A stretch of 64,000 nt of DNA, from the NCBI GenBank assembly GCA_017607445.1, contig JAEVHH010000005.1, positions 1,741,001-1,805,000 on the forward strand. The letters run 5' to 3'. Under the pieces are notes generated by a model. The model worked only from the letters and a program-made list of their open reading frames with translations, was not told the DNA's origin and made no database searches. Shown here piece by piece: positions 24,302 through 35,829 of the stretch; within the stretch, counting starts at the first letter, position 1; each line of letters begins with the position of its first letter. The stretch comes from Histoplasma ohiense. Its lineage: Eukaryota > Ascomycota > Eurotiomycetes > Onygenales > Ajellomycetaceae. A program made the translations under genes and the position numbers.

Positions 24302-25328
24302 ATGAACTCGTTTCGATTCGCACGGGCTGCTCTCAGGGCAAGCCCATCTACATTCAGAGTTCCACTCCAGCGGAGGGGCTACGCCGATGCCGTGGCCGAT
24401 AAATTAAAACTTTCCCTTGTGCTCCCGCATCAGGCATGTCTCCTCACCTATTCGCGAGGCCTAAGTCCAATTGGATAAATTATGATTCTTTATTGATGAC
24501 ACATTGCTAATATATCTTGATGTTCAGAGTATATACAAGTCTACCGATGTGTATGTTTTACAGCCGCTCAATTCTAGCTCACTCCCTCCCCCATCTTGAA
24601 CCACCACACGAGAACACCAAAATCGCTACCGATGCCTAGCCAAAACAATCCCATGTGTATACTACAATAAAACTAACCTTACAATTCATTAAAAAAAAAA
24701 AAAACAACAGTGTCCAAGTTAATATCCCTGCTGAGTCTGGCGTGATGGGCGTTCTTGCGAACCACGTCCCATCAATCGAACAATTGAATCCTGGTCTCGT
24801 CGAGATCATTGAAGAATCTGGAGGGACCAAACAATTTTTCTGTACGTCCGATGATTACTTGCCGTATCTGGTGATTTTAAGGCATGACAATTCTAATGTT
24901 GATATTTACTTTTGCTTGCAGTGTCCGGAGGTTTTGCTGTCGTCCAGCCTGACTCCCAGTTGAGCATCAACGCGGTCGAAGCATACCCCCTAGAGGACTT
25001 CAGCGCAGAGGTAAGGAGAAATACCTCTCATTTCCCCAAAAAAACAACTCAATTGCGGACATGCACATACACCTAGCGCAAGGAAAACTGATCAAAATCG
25101 ATGAGCAAAATCCCAGGCCGTAAAAGCGCAGATCGCCGAAGCGCAAAAAATTGCCAGCGGCGGCGGCAGCAGCGAACAAGACATCGCTGAGGCAAAGATC
25201 GAGTTGGAGGTATGAAAAATTAATGGATACTCTCCATACCTGCTGCAGCCTTTGAAAAGTTGTCACGGCTAATGTGTTTATTCTATCAAATATAGGTTCT
25301 GGAAAGCCTGCAAGCGGCGCTTAAATAG
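24302..25328 (+). CDS. ATP16: Mitochondrial F1Fo ATP synthase subunit delta
   Basis: Six exons: 24302-24433, 24528-24550, 24711-24841, 24922-25010, 25117-25209 and 25296-25328, giving 166 residues. The first 26 or so residues are basic and Ser/Ala-rich, a mitochondrial presequence ending near RRGYA. The mature protein has the delta/epsilon beta-sandwich (VQVNIPAESGVMGVLANHVP, LSGGFAVVQPDSQLSINAVE) and the C-terminal helical hairpin rich in Ala/Glu. The subunit sits in the central rotor stalk of complex V in the mitochondrial matrix. The length and all conserved blocks match fungal orthologues. The first intron starts with GC (GCATGT) rather than GT, because the protein requires PHQ followed by SIYKSTDV. 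The second exon is only 23 nt. Its 3' end faces the b561-type gene. Confidence 0.95.
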
Positions 25329-26072
25329 ATAGATCTATCCTCTTCACAAAAATTAATCGTGTTCCGCACCACCTCAAACCTGTCAAACTCATCACAATGG
25401 GTATCTTTTTATTTATTCAATACTGAGTAGTGTAACATTAATGCCCAGCAGAAACTTCTCTTCCCTATGTGCTTTATTCATGTCTATTTATAGTTGTCAC
25501 CTTTAGCAATAATTTTGATGAGATTATTGCTAGTATTACTGTTCAATTATCTCCTTGTCACAGTTGATATATTTTGAATTGAATATGTATATCATTTTAC
25601 AAGCATTTTTTGCTCATTTCTGTCGGAGCTGGTGATTGTGGGGGGATAAGAAAAAGATGAAGAAGAAAAAGTGTTCTTGGGAACGGCTAAGGAATGAGAA
25701 AAGGGGGGCCCAAATACTGTACCAAGACAAGGTTGATGAATGGAGTATGATATTGCATCTGTTTACATTTCAAGGATGAAGATATATGTATCTACCACAG
25801 CGGCACAAAATATAAATAACAATAATAAACATGAAGGATGGAAGGTGGGTGAAACAAAAGAATTAAAAAAAAAAAAAAAAGAAAAAGGAGAAGGCAAGGG
25901 AGAATTTGTACAGTACATTGCATTCAGATCCATATTCTCGTCCAAAGACAAAGAGAGCAAAGAAAAAATGGGGCCATCAAAAGCATTCAAAACATGAGTC
26001 ACATCCATCGGAACATTTCAAAATCAAAAATGAAAATCATGGGAAGTAAGAATGAAAAGGGAATTACTATCC
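25329..26072. other. Convergent 3' region of ATP16 and the b561-type gene
   Basis: Presumed 3' UTRs on both strands. It contains an A tract at 25866-25880 and GTACAGTACA at 25908-25917. No gene seen. Confidence 0.6.
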
Positions 26073-28511
26073 TCAAGTAAACTCCACATTATGCCTCCCT
26101 TGCCTTGACATCGTCCTCCTCTCTGCCCTCCTCCGCTCTCTCTTACTGGCGTGGCTACTCAAATCAGTACTGCCAGGTGGAGGAGAGTTGAGGTAACTTG
26201 ACGGAGCAGTAGCACCAGGTATATGTGGGGGAGGTGGCAATGGGCTGGAGTAGATACTGCCGCCAGGTGGTGGAGCACCGGAGTAGTTGCGTATCGGCGT
26301 CGGTGTTGGTGGTCCTAGAGTCGAAGCTGGCGCGGCGGTGGAAGCACCACCTCCGAGACCGCCGCCGCCACTAGACGCCGCCGCAGCAACATCCATCTGC
26401 TCTTGCTGCATGCGTTCCCGCTCTTCGACACGGCGCCAATGATCGTCCGTTCCCTCATGGCCTGAGAGCGAGCTGACACTCCCATGCCTCCGGTGACTGG
26501 ACCGGTGAGGATCCCTTTTCTTCGCTCTCCGTGACGCAGCTGCCTCTTCTGGTGTCAGGCGGCGGAGAGTTACACGGCGGCCCTTGTCATTGTGGAATTT
26601 CACGTTGATGGAGACGGGCTCAGATTCGACGGATTGGTCGCGACCTTTCCGGCGGCGGCCGGAGTTTGCTATCGCTGTCGCTGCTGATGCTGCTGATGAT
26701 CTTTGAGGCTGCTTCCCATCACCGCCAGCACCACCAATTGATGTTACAGTGTCTGATCCGGAGGCAGTGCGATGATGGTGGTGGTGATGATGATGATGAA
26801 TGGGTGGAATTGGGGGAATATCACCTGGAGGAGGGGCGACGTGAGGATCTGTACTCTCTGACATCTCAGTGCTGAATGAGTTTCTCCGCCCAGCAGTTCT
26901 ACGCGACGGCGGAGGTTGGCCATCACCTGTGTATCTCCGATGATTCGTACTTTGCCTCGCTCTTCGCTCGTTTTCAATATCCTGCCGTCGAAGCTCTTCG
27001 ACTCGATCCTGCTCTCTTCTCTCACGACTTTTGAAAATATTTCTCAGTGCAGCGAATGCACCCGCGCCAAAAAGTGCGTTACGGACCCCATGGCCTCGCT
27101 CGCTCTCCTCTAGATATCCGCTGTCGGTGTATCCTACACTTGGTGGGCGGCTGGGAGGCCCATCGTATGGCCGTGGATGGCTAGGCCGCGGTCTTGCTTC
27201 CGCGGTCTGAACCGAGGAATCATCATAGAGGCTGTCATGTTGCGTATTACCTTGTCCATTTCCATGTGCTGGTTCGTATCTTCCCGACTCAGTATCACTC
27301 TCCCGTTCACGGCGTTTATCAAAATACTTTTTCGCCAGACCCGCAGCACCAGCAAGGGCGCCTATTTGGAAGAGGCGTTTTCCCCACCCACCCCCGCCAT
27401 GGTGGTGATCAAATTTTTCGTCATCACGGTGCGGTCGAGGTGTTGTGTCTGATTCGTCTACGGACGTTCTGCTTCTCGATCGATTTCTCATGCGCCTTCC
27501 AAGCATGGCGAGTCCTACCCCTGCAGCTCCAGCGGTTGCGAGACGGCCGAAGTTGCTGTGGCCGTGGGCATCTTCTACGACTTCGGGACCTGACATATAA
27601 CTTCCACGACTGTCATAGTCTACGCTCATCCGACGCTCATGGAGGTATGTTAGGATGAAATAAATGACGACCATGGTAAAGACTGCGAGGGTGTAGAGGA
27701 CGAATAGAGCTAATGGCGATCCATAAAGAGTAAGCCCAAGGGGTATCTGGGCAATTCCAAGTAATGCAATGACTCGACCCAGCCATTTGTGGAGCTAGTT
27801 CTTGTTAGTGAATCCATTATCATATATTTTGGGTACATATATATATGTATATGCCAAATCATCATGTTCGTGTGTGAAGTATCGGAGTTTGGCTTACCAT
27901 AATCTTCAAGGGCATATGGAACAACCGCTTTCCCTTTGTTCGCTTATGTACAAACCAGCCCCAAAGTGTCTGAAAAATGATCAAAACGTATATGGCCAAA
28001 CCGATTCCATGATGGGGATTTGTTAAACTCCTTTCAGGCCCGACAGCAAACCATCCTAAAACGAAAACAACCGTCGACAAAAACAGGGAGAGAATGTGGA
28101 GCCATATGTGGTATCTCAACGCCCAAAATGGGGATGGAGAATAGAAACGGGCCATTAATATGGCGGTCGGAATGAGGCATAGAAACGTAATGGCAGCGAT
28201 AACACCGTGAGCTCGAATTAAGGAATGGTAGCCAGCCATTTCCCGAAACCTGTTTCCCATGCCTATTTTAGGAGTCAGCATTCTTTCGCTTTACTCTTTC
28301 TTTCACTTCTTCCTTTCGTTATGAATATAAGTAATATAAGTGAACCAGTTGAAGACTAACCATTATATCGCATAGTCTCAAAATTCAAGCCCATCAAATT
28401 CGGCAAAAGGAAGGTATTCCGCTGTGAATCCCATGTTCCGTCCCCGACGTGCAAAGTATTTGACGAGTAGGTACTCGAACCGGGCGGGGCCAGCTGCGGA
28501 AAAGAAGACAT
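26073..28511 (-). CDS. Cytochrome b561-type membrane protein with long disordered tail
   Basis: Three exons on the minus strand: 28361-28511, 27898-28262 and 26073-27794, 745 residues. The N-terminal exon ends in NLMGLNFETMRYN and joins GMGNRFREMAGYH. About six hydrophobic segments follow up to residue about 220. Histidines lie at helix ends in the order expected for a b561 fold: RAHGVIAA, LRYHIWLH, NPHHGIGLAIY, LHKWLGRVIAL. Such domains bind two haems and move electrons across membranes, but haem binding here is inferred. The remaining 500 residues are low-complexity: Arg/Asp/Ser/Gly-rich, with a run of nine His, Ala-rich segments, and a basic end. No known domain is seen there. The start is the ATG at 28511, which gives the family-like MSSFPQLAPPGSSTYSSNT; a longer upstream frame lacks support. 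It is divergent from the cystinosin-type gene. Confidence 0.8.
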
Positions 28512-29762
28512 TCTCCGGTCTTCAATTGAGCCAAGCAAGGGATATTGTTGTTTATCAGCCTTGCGATTGCCGTCCCCTCCCCCCTCCCTTGGAGCAGCTC
28601 TCCTCAGCCCTTTTGCTTGCTTTTGGGAGTTCCAACACCGGCAGAGCCGGCAGAGGAGACCTGTACAAGATCTCTCACACTGAAGAGCACACCATAAGCT
28701 AGCCCAGAGGTATGGACGACGTATGTTCGTAGGCTGGGCAAGAAGTCGCGAGTATGCTGAATAGCTCCCGGGTAGCTGCAAGAGGCGATAGGAATTTCCT
28801 TGTTTTCTGGAGAGGATACAGGTTAATCCGAGATCGGCCCAGCGAGAGGTTCAGGCAGATATGGGGAACTCCAAACGAGAGAAATGCCCAATCTCACAAA
28901 AAGAGTTCAAGTACAAGTAGAGAAGGGTTGTCAAAAAAAGAGAGATACTTTGTCAAGTCACAGGGGGAGAGCAACGGAGCCAGGCCGTAGTACGTATGGG
29001 AGAAGTTGTTGTGATCTACAGCAGCAAGGCGATGGCCCAGTATCTGGCCATTTGATCGATGCAAGATGCAAGTTCCTTGTCGCTGTTGGAGAACCAAAAC
29101 GGATTGCTGTTTCGGGGTTAGCGTTGCCAGCTCAATAACCGGGACAACGGTATGGTAACTACTCCGTAATTAGGTTTAGGTTACGGTAACGGGTCGATGA
29201 GTCAGCAGGACGCCCCGCATGGCGTCATTGGCTGCAAGGTCTGGAGTGTATCCCAACTGCCAGCAATTCCAATTCCTCCGTCCGTCTCCTGTGCACACAG
29301 CACATTACTGCTTTCAAATAGTTGTATAGCTAGCTATACAACACAACGGGTGCAGTAACTCTGTATGGAAACTGATCACACGTTCCCCTTTGTCCATTAT
29401 GCTTATATTGAACTGAACACATATTCCCCTTTCCTTCCGGAATAACGTCTACTGGCAGATCATGCAGCCCCTCGACAAACCTTCTCGCCTGCAGTGTCGG
29501 TGCAAACCGTGCAAACAAGGCGATAGCTATGTACACCTTACACCCATCGCAATATCAGCTAATTATCAGCTCCGACGGCGTGACAAGACATCGCCATTCC
29601 GTGGAACTTGCTCAAGATTTACTCACTTCACCATGTGGCCACCTTCTGTTTCCCGATGAAATCTGCTTTTCCTCATATTTTCGTTTCCGCCATGCAGCGG
29701 TCGTTTATGACTGAATAAACTCTGTCGACCTTAAGCTCAAGAAGAACCACAAATCAGACGCC
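28512..29762. promoter_or_regulatory. Divergent promoter region, b561-type / cystinosin-type
   Basis: 1.25 kb between the starts of two divergent genes. It contains TACTCCGTA at 29160-29168 and a perfect 22-bp palindrome at 29321-29342 (half site GTTGTATAGCT). No gene seen. Confidence 0.55.
29321..29342. repeat. Perfect 22-bp palindrome
   Basis: Half site GTTGTATAGCT followed directly by its reverse complement, in the divergent promoter of the b561-type and cystinosin-type genes, about 420 bp before the latter. Confidence 0.85.
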
Positions 29763-31096
29763 ATGACTCCTCAAGGCGAAGTCTTCATCAAGGCATTATC
29801 ACGGTAGCTATGTCCTCCGTATCAGACCCATTCTCAGGGGAAGTGAGTGTGGAAAGAAGAAGAGTAATGCTGATATGATGCCCCATCTCACTCCAGCCTC
29901 CTTGGTTGGATCTAGTACTTCTCCCAAAAACCCTCCCTCCCAGCCAGCTTCACTCCCACATGAAACAACACCACCACCACCACCTTTAAACCCCAACCAG
30001 AAAACTAAAACCATATCCTAACTAATTCTATCTTTAAGCGCCTTCTGCTGGTCCGCCTCCTTCTACCCGCAACCAATCCTAAACTACCGCCGACGCTCCA
30101 CCCATGGCCTTGCCATCGACTTTCCAGCCACAAACACCCTAGGCTTTATCTGCTACATGATATACACCTTGGCCTTCCTCTACTCCCCTCTAATCCGCGA
30201 GCAGTACGCGGCCCGTCACCCCATCTCCCCAGAGCCCACCGTGCGTTTCAACGACGTCGCTTTCGCTATTCATGCCGTCGTCCTCAGCTCGCTGGTGTTG
30301 AGCCAGTTCTGGCCGAGTATTTGGGGGTTTAAGGTATCTAGGTTCCAGCGGATAAGCAGGCCTATCGCCGGGGTGTTTTGGGGTTGTATTTTTGTTGTTA
30401 CGCTGTTGGCGGTTGTTGTTGCGGCGCGGGGGACAGGGGCTAGCCTTGACCCCCAAGATTGGGCGTGGATTGACGTGGTATGTTCTCCTACTTTCTTTGT
30501 TTTTGTCCATTTCATTTTTTTCCCCTTCGATATCATATCTCAATCCCCATCATGTGTCGTATTGGAATTGTGTAACCCCCAGGATGCAAACAATTAACTG
30601 ATTTGAAAAAAAAAAAAAAAAAATCAAATCAAAACTAAACTAAACTCAAAAACAGACCTACGCACTCTCCTACGTAAAGCTCATCATAACAATCATAAAA
30701 TACATCCCGCAAGCATGGGTGAACTACAAGCGCAAGTCAACCGTCGGCTGGAGCATCTCGGCCATCCTACTCGACTTCACCGGTGGCATACTGTCCGTCC
30801 TACAGTTACTCATCGACTCCGCCTTCGAGGACGACTGGAGCGGCATTACGGGGAACCCCATCAAGATGCTTCTGGGCAATGTTTCTGTATTCTTCGATAT
30901 CATATTCATCCTGCAACATTATATCATTTATCGCGGGAAATGGGTGGGGTCTAACGCCAGCGGCGTTGGAGTTGGGGTTGGAGCTGGGGTTGTGGGAGAT
31001 GGAGACGAGGGTGTGGAGGGTGCGTCTGCACCTTTGCTGGGTGATCGGGCCAGTCGTGGTGGCGGCAGGTCGACACCCAGGGTTGCTCTACCGTGA
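29763..31096 (+). CDS. Cystinosin-type PQ-loop transporter (lysosomal/vacuolar cystine)
   Basis: Four exons: 29763-29803, 29897-29914, 30039-30477 and 30656-31096, 312 residues. The second exon is 18 nt and supplies LLGWI, without which the first helix would be broken. Seven membrane segments are suggested by hydrophobic stretches. The first PQ motif is SFYPQP (P30-Q31) and the second is KYIPQAW (P184-Q185), followed by NYKRKSTVGWSI and LLDFTGG, all typical of cystinosin/Ers1. The family exports cystine from lysosome or vacuole with protons; substrate identity here follows from the family. The C-terminus is a Gly/Val-rich stretch and then SAPLLGDRAS, where the dileucine may be a vacuolar sorting signal (inference). 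Downstream, 31287-31316 is a pure T tract of 30 nt. Confidence 0.88.
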
Positions 31097-31283
31097 GCTT
31101 AGTGAAGAATTCCAGTCCAGGGATGCCTTTACGCCAGCGAGTATCTCGCGTGGACTCGTCCAAGCAGGATTCACTTCTTCCACCGTGGCATTATATCGCG
31201 CTCTTCTTTGGATGTTCCTCGAAATTTATCGCGTACATTCTACCGCATATTCTTCGTTTTTTATCTCGGATTTTCCTTGGGGG

Positions 31284-31317
<34 letters not shown>

Positions 31318-32555
31318 TGGAGGTGGGAGGAGGAAGTTGTGGAGTGATAGAAATTCTAACGACAGTATATATAATAGTCTGGAGATCTATAAAGATGGGA
31401 CATACATACTTGATATTTTCTTCCCTGTCACCGCCATCGTCGTCCCCTCTCCCGCCATAAAGAGTTGAAAGTGACTTGAATGGCACAAGAAATCTGCAGG
31501 AAACCCACACCACCAAATTAACCAAAAAGAAAGAAAGAAAGTAAAAGAAAAAGGAAGAAAAACCGTTTGAATAGAGTGAGTTTAAAGCAATCGCAATAGA
31601 TAGTTAATAGGTATATAATGAAGAGAATATAGGCTAGAAAATAAAATAAATATATAACATGTAACATATAATAAAGAACAGAGTCAAGAATTCAGCAGGA
31701 AAAAGTGGCATATACGTGTGGAACAGGGCAAAGAAAGACAACCTAACCTAACACAACAAAACGAAGGACGTATGAACGAAAGAATGAGTATGAGGGGGGA
31801 ATCAAGTCATGGCAAAATCAAAGCTCAAACAAATGTGTTGCGTCAAGTCATCATATGCTCTGGTCTTCCGGGGGGTCAACATGTTAAATCGCTGGAGATA
31901 GAAAACACCACAAACACTAAAAGGGAAAAAGATAAAATCTGAAAACGAGCAAAGTAGAACACCCGCGTATACAGGTAAAAAAAGAGAAAAGCCGATGATA
32001 AGTATATAAACAAATATAAAATATGTACTGTACCACGAGCAAAGTAGAAAAATTTGAGATGATAGCAAAACGAAATGAAAAAGAATTAAAAGACAGATAA
32101 CAAGGTACCCATTTGCGCCCCTCTTTCCATCTCCCGCCTATGTGTAAAAAATAATTTTGGACAGCGAATGTGAATATAGAAAGGAATATAAAAAATAAGT
32201 AAAAATATTAACACGAAAGAAAATAAAAAGAAAATCGAAAAACACATAAAGGATAAATTAATTCTTGTGTGCATATGAAATTTGCCAGTAGGGAAAATGA
32301 GAAAATGCAATGCATGCTAGCTAGCGGACTTAGGAAAAGCAACTTAAAGCGAAGGGAGAAAATCAAACATAAAACATGCTGAATGGCTGGGAGATTTTTT
32401 GTGATGACAAAAGACAAATCAAGGGGGGAAATGAAAGTAGGACAAGACTTTGATGGCAGTAGTCCGAAGCGGTAGTAGGAGATTCGTCACAGAAATGGTT
32501 AAAGAATCGTAAGAAGAATAGATGAGCAAAACGTGAGCAAAAGTGACTGAGAATG
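31097..32555. other. Convergent 3' region with 30-nt T tract
   Basis: Lies between the 3' ends of the transporter and the C2H2 gene. It contains the T30 tract (31287-31316), a long A-rich stretch from 31500 to 32300 and TGTACTGTAC at 32024-32033. No gene seen. The A-rich part reads as a U-rich 3' UTR for the minus-strand gene. Confidence 0.55.
31287..31316. repeat. T30 homopolymer
   Basis: Thirty consecutive T, about 190 bp after the transporter stop. Confidence 0.9.
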
Positions 32556-34353
32556 TTACTGAGCTCCGTTGCGTCGTCGTCTGCCCCGCATACCGCCTTC
32601 TGGTCGTTGAGCAAGGACTTGTCTTAGTTCAGGGTCTTCACGGTCCTTATCTACATGGTGTACCCGGACATGTCTGTAATATCGAGTTAGCATAATATCT
32701 TTCTTTTCTTTGCTCATTTCGGTCTCAGAAGGTTAAAAATGGCGGGGAGGCGCGTTAAACTTACCTCTGTAGATTGTCCGGGCGCGGATAGGTGTGCTGC
32801 TGATCTGGGCAGAATGGGCATACATAACCCGGCGAGTCATGCACAAGGCCATGGCGCTTCATTTCGTTCTTGCGCTTGAAGCCCTTGCCACCTTCACCAC
32901 GCGGACAGCCTTTAACCGGGCAGTAGTATGGTCGGTTTTGTGAGTGTACATTGGCGTGGGAGCTGGTGTTTAAATGTTAGCAAGATTTGCTTCTCACCTC
33001 CCGTCCCATTTTGCTTCCGGCTTTATGTTAGTTCCAGAAATATACGTACTTGAGAAGGTATTGCGTTTGAAACGGCTCAGCTTTGCAATCTGGATAATTG
33101 CACTTGAAACCGGATGAAAAAAGTGGTCCATTGGATGACGTATGTCCGCTTGGGTGAATTGGGGGAGAGTCGTAGGAACCGCTTTTCCCAAGCTCTACTG
33201 GTGTTGGGTAGCCAGTGCTCGGACTGCTGGTAAATTGTGAGCCGTGGTCTCCTGGAGAATGTGAGTAGGACATTCCCTTGTCCATTGTCTGTTGCCAATA
33301 CGAGTGCTGGGGCTGACAAGCCACTGGTGATAGACTAGCAGACATGTCTCTTGAGCTTTCTGGGGAAAGAAACGACGATGATGGTGTTGTGAGAGGAGGG
33401 GGGATGTACTGTTCGGAAGGACGACGAGGCGGATGTTCTTGTATATTTCGTGGCTGCGAGGGGGCTGGCACTGCGCCAGGCGAATATAAATGCGGAACGC
33501 TATTTATTGGGCCAAGATGACCATTCAATGCATCTTCTATTGATGGGAGATTCTGACTGTTTTCAGGAGGTTTTGCGGAGGTAGGTTCAGGTCGAGACTG
33601 TAATGCGGGAAGTGTTTCCCCCGCAGCGTAGTCTGACGTGGATATCGTATATTTTCTTAGAGTAGGAGAAGTTGCCAATGATTCGTTTACGCGCAAACGT
33701 GGGTGCGATTCCGGTATAGATATCGGTAGCTTTTTGACGAAAGTACATTTCGCAATATCCTTATCCATGGGAGACGCAACCATGGGACACTGTAGATGTT
33801 GGGGAGGCGCCTGGGGCTCTAGGAAATTTGGCGGCCGCGATGGTGCCTGCAGTTCCTCGCCAAACGTCCTTTCAATCTTGGCGCCTGATCTTTGGGGCTC
33901 TGCTGGTGTGTCGTCTGCAATAATTAAATCCAAGGCATGTTGGGCCGTCTGTCGTGCGCTAGACGTAATAATATCTGGCATTGATATATCCTGGGCCCTT
34001 CCCCTCTCATCCACAGCGCGGTAGTCATCGGGGCTGCTGGATTCGGAAAGTGAATCTGTTGGCAAAGATTTCTGTCCAAGCTCGTAGGCAAGTTGCGGGG
34101 TTGCTAAGGAGCTGAGTATTAGTAGGTCGCTATGTGCTGGTTGGGTTTTCTTGCGACGCCGGCGAGGATCCTTACGATCACGTCCCCCGGGACTTGCCTT
34201 GCCCGGCGAGTCCGGCTCTTGTAAGAAAGGCGGGGGAGTCGCGCGGGGTCTGCAGTCGATTTTTGTGGGTTCGAGGCGAGGGGAAGCATTGCAGGCATCA
34301 TCAGAATCGTAAACGTCGGGCATCATCATCGTGGAGGTGGCCTTCCTAGACAC
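32556..34353 (-). CDS. C2H2 zinc-finger transcription factor (three fingers at C-terminus)
   Basis: Three exons on the minus strand: 33050-34353, 32765-32962 and 32556-32673, 539 residues. The first 410 residues are disordered, rich in Pro, Ser and Gln. Three fingers follow: FKCNYPDCKAEP...LNSHANVH, YYCPVKGCPRGEGGKGFKRK..RHGLVH, and YVCPFCPDQQ..NLQRHVRVHH. The second has an extended Cys-His spacing. A basic end RGRRRRNGAQ follows. Both introns (87 and 91 bp) fall inside finger coding sequence and are needed to complete them. The exon-1 frame would run into MYF-like sequence without splicing. A nuclear DNA-binding role is likely; I know a conserved eurotiomycete family of this type but cannot give a name. 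The 5' region to 35 kb is long. Confidence 0.85.
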
Positions 34354-35020
34354 ATTTGAAAAATTTACACGTTGTCTCTATATATCCTTGCTATATATCG
34401 GAAATGATAATTCTCGAAGTCCCTTTCCGTCGAAAGTTTTCGGACCCCGTCGACAAATTTAAGCACTTAGAGATTAGTATTATTGAGGTGATTCCTCAAT
34501 CGGTTTAGAGCCTGGCTAACTGCTTTGTTTCGATAAATTAAGGAGCGACGACGGTATATAACCTGTTATTCAGAACTGTGTCTCAGGCAAACGTCAGTGC
34601 GAGTTGTGAATAGTTATAAGAGGAGCCATTACACCGTATAGGATGCAAACCAACGGCATGTTAGGGAAAATGCAACAGCGGATCACGGCGGTATATGTTG
34701 ACGATATATGAGAAACAAGGGAGAACCCATCCAGAACAAATAAATATGGCCGGAAAGGCGTAGGTCGTGGTGGGATTTCGAAGAACGATTGGAGGAATGA
34801 ATGGTATGATCCAAGGAGAGTTGATCTGAGAACTTTCAAGATGATGCGGACACAGCTGACGTAAAAAAAGGACAGAACAGGAAGATTCAAGAAGCTAAAG
34901 GCCAGAACGTGAAAGGCACGGGAGATCGTACCTTTATCGAAACGTGCTATTTCGGGGCGACGAAGATACGGAGACTGAGATAAAATGAGTCGATCTCGGG
35001 ATCAAGACAGAGGCGGAAAG
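34354..35020. other. Upstream region of the C2H2 gene
   Basis: Probable promoter and 5' leader of the C2H2 gene on the minus strand. No separate gene seen. Confidence 0.55.
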
Positions 35021-35412
35021 TCAAGCGTCAAGAAGCAACGCATCAGCCAAGCGGTTCACAGACTCGCATGACGATGCAACGAGGCTTTCCTTCTCGGCCC
35101 GAATAGTGCGTTCAAGGAGCTTGTGCAGGATCTGTGGGGTGGCTGCGAAGGGAGTAGACAGTTCAGACGTCGAGACAGATAAGATAGACGCCTATGTAGG
35201 GCTAGGAGGGCTGGCGAGGAAAAGAGAAGAGATGGGACGGGAGGTGGAGAGGATCGGGGCAACCGGGAAGACAGGAAGACAGGAAGGAGATTGAGTTCCC
35301 AAGGGATAGACGAAGGCGTGTAATGCGAAGGGAACTCGGTGTGGGTGTTCGTATACTGTTCCTCCGCGGTCGAGGGCGCCGCAAGAACTTCGTTGTGGCT
35401 AGCGGGCGCACT
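35021..35412 (-). CDS. Candidate small gene, 3' part only, no family recognised
   Basis: The minus strand from 35191 to 35021 is open for 56 codons. It has strong coding character, including the amphipathic helix LHKLLERTIRAEKE and a natural end LADALLLDA before TGA. It has no ATG and is preceded by TAG, so it must be an exon with an acceptor at CATAG (35192). Upstream, 35412-35281 is open in another frame (NEVLAAPSTAEEQYTNTHTE... PSSIPWELN) after a CATTAG acceptor. Joining 35281 to 35191 keeps phase, but the donor would be a weak GTCTTC. I could not find a first exon with ATG. It may be a real small gene with poor splice signals, or a relic. Confidence 0.3.
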
Positions 35413-35829
35413 CTAATGCAGAGCCTCACTTGTCGGCTGACAGCACCCGCTTTATTTTAAGTTGAGAGCCATGATCAGGGATAGTGACTGATTCAAGAGG
35501 ACAGAAGAAAAAGAAAAGAAAAAGCTTCAATGTATAAAAGGGGGGCTGTCACTCCCGTTATGCAGCGACTGACGTTCAACAGTTCGTCAATATTTACTTC
35601 GTTCTCCACGCCTTCTTTATCTAACTTCTAAGCTAGAAATGGGTAGGAATCGCTCCACCATACAGCCTACTCCGTACAGCGTACATGCCAAACCGAGTCG
35701 CTTTTGTTCAATGTCTATCTCTCTACGGAGTAGTGGTCAACCACCATGGTGATGATACCTTCGAGTACGAGACAATAATATTATCCATGTGTTTCTCGAC
35801 CGCAAAGCATCAACAAAAGCGATAGAGGC
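35413..35829. other. Intergenic stretch with two TACGGAGTA words
   Basis: No gene seen. TACTCCGTA lies at 35668-35676 and TACGGAGTA at 35724-35732, 48 bp apart in opposite orientation. Confidence 0.55.

Noticed and set aside
30190..30543. Antisense frame under the cystinosin-type exon 3
   Set aside because: It mirrors a conserved coding exon on the plus strand and has no independent support. The same holds for antisense frames under flbD, the APH kinase, pyridoxal kinase and the b561-type gene.
31226..31525. Frames with runs of Phe or Lys over the T30 tract
   Set aside because: They are created by the homopolymer; the same applies to frames over 36180-36370 and 51358-51588.
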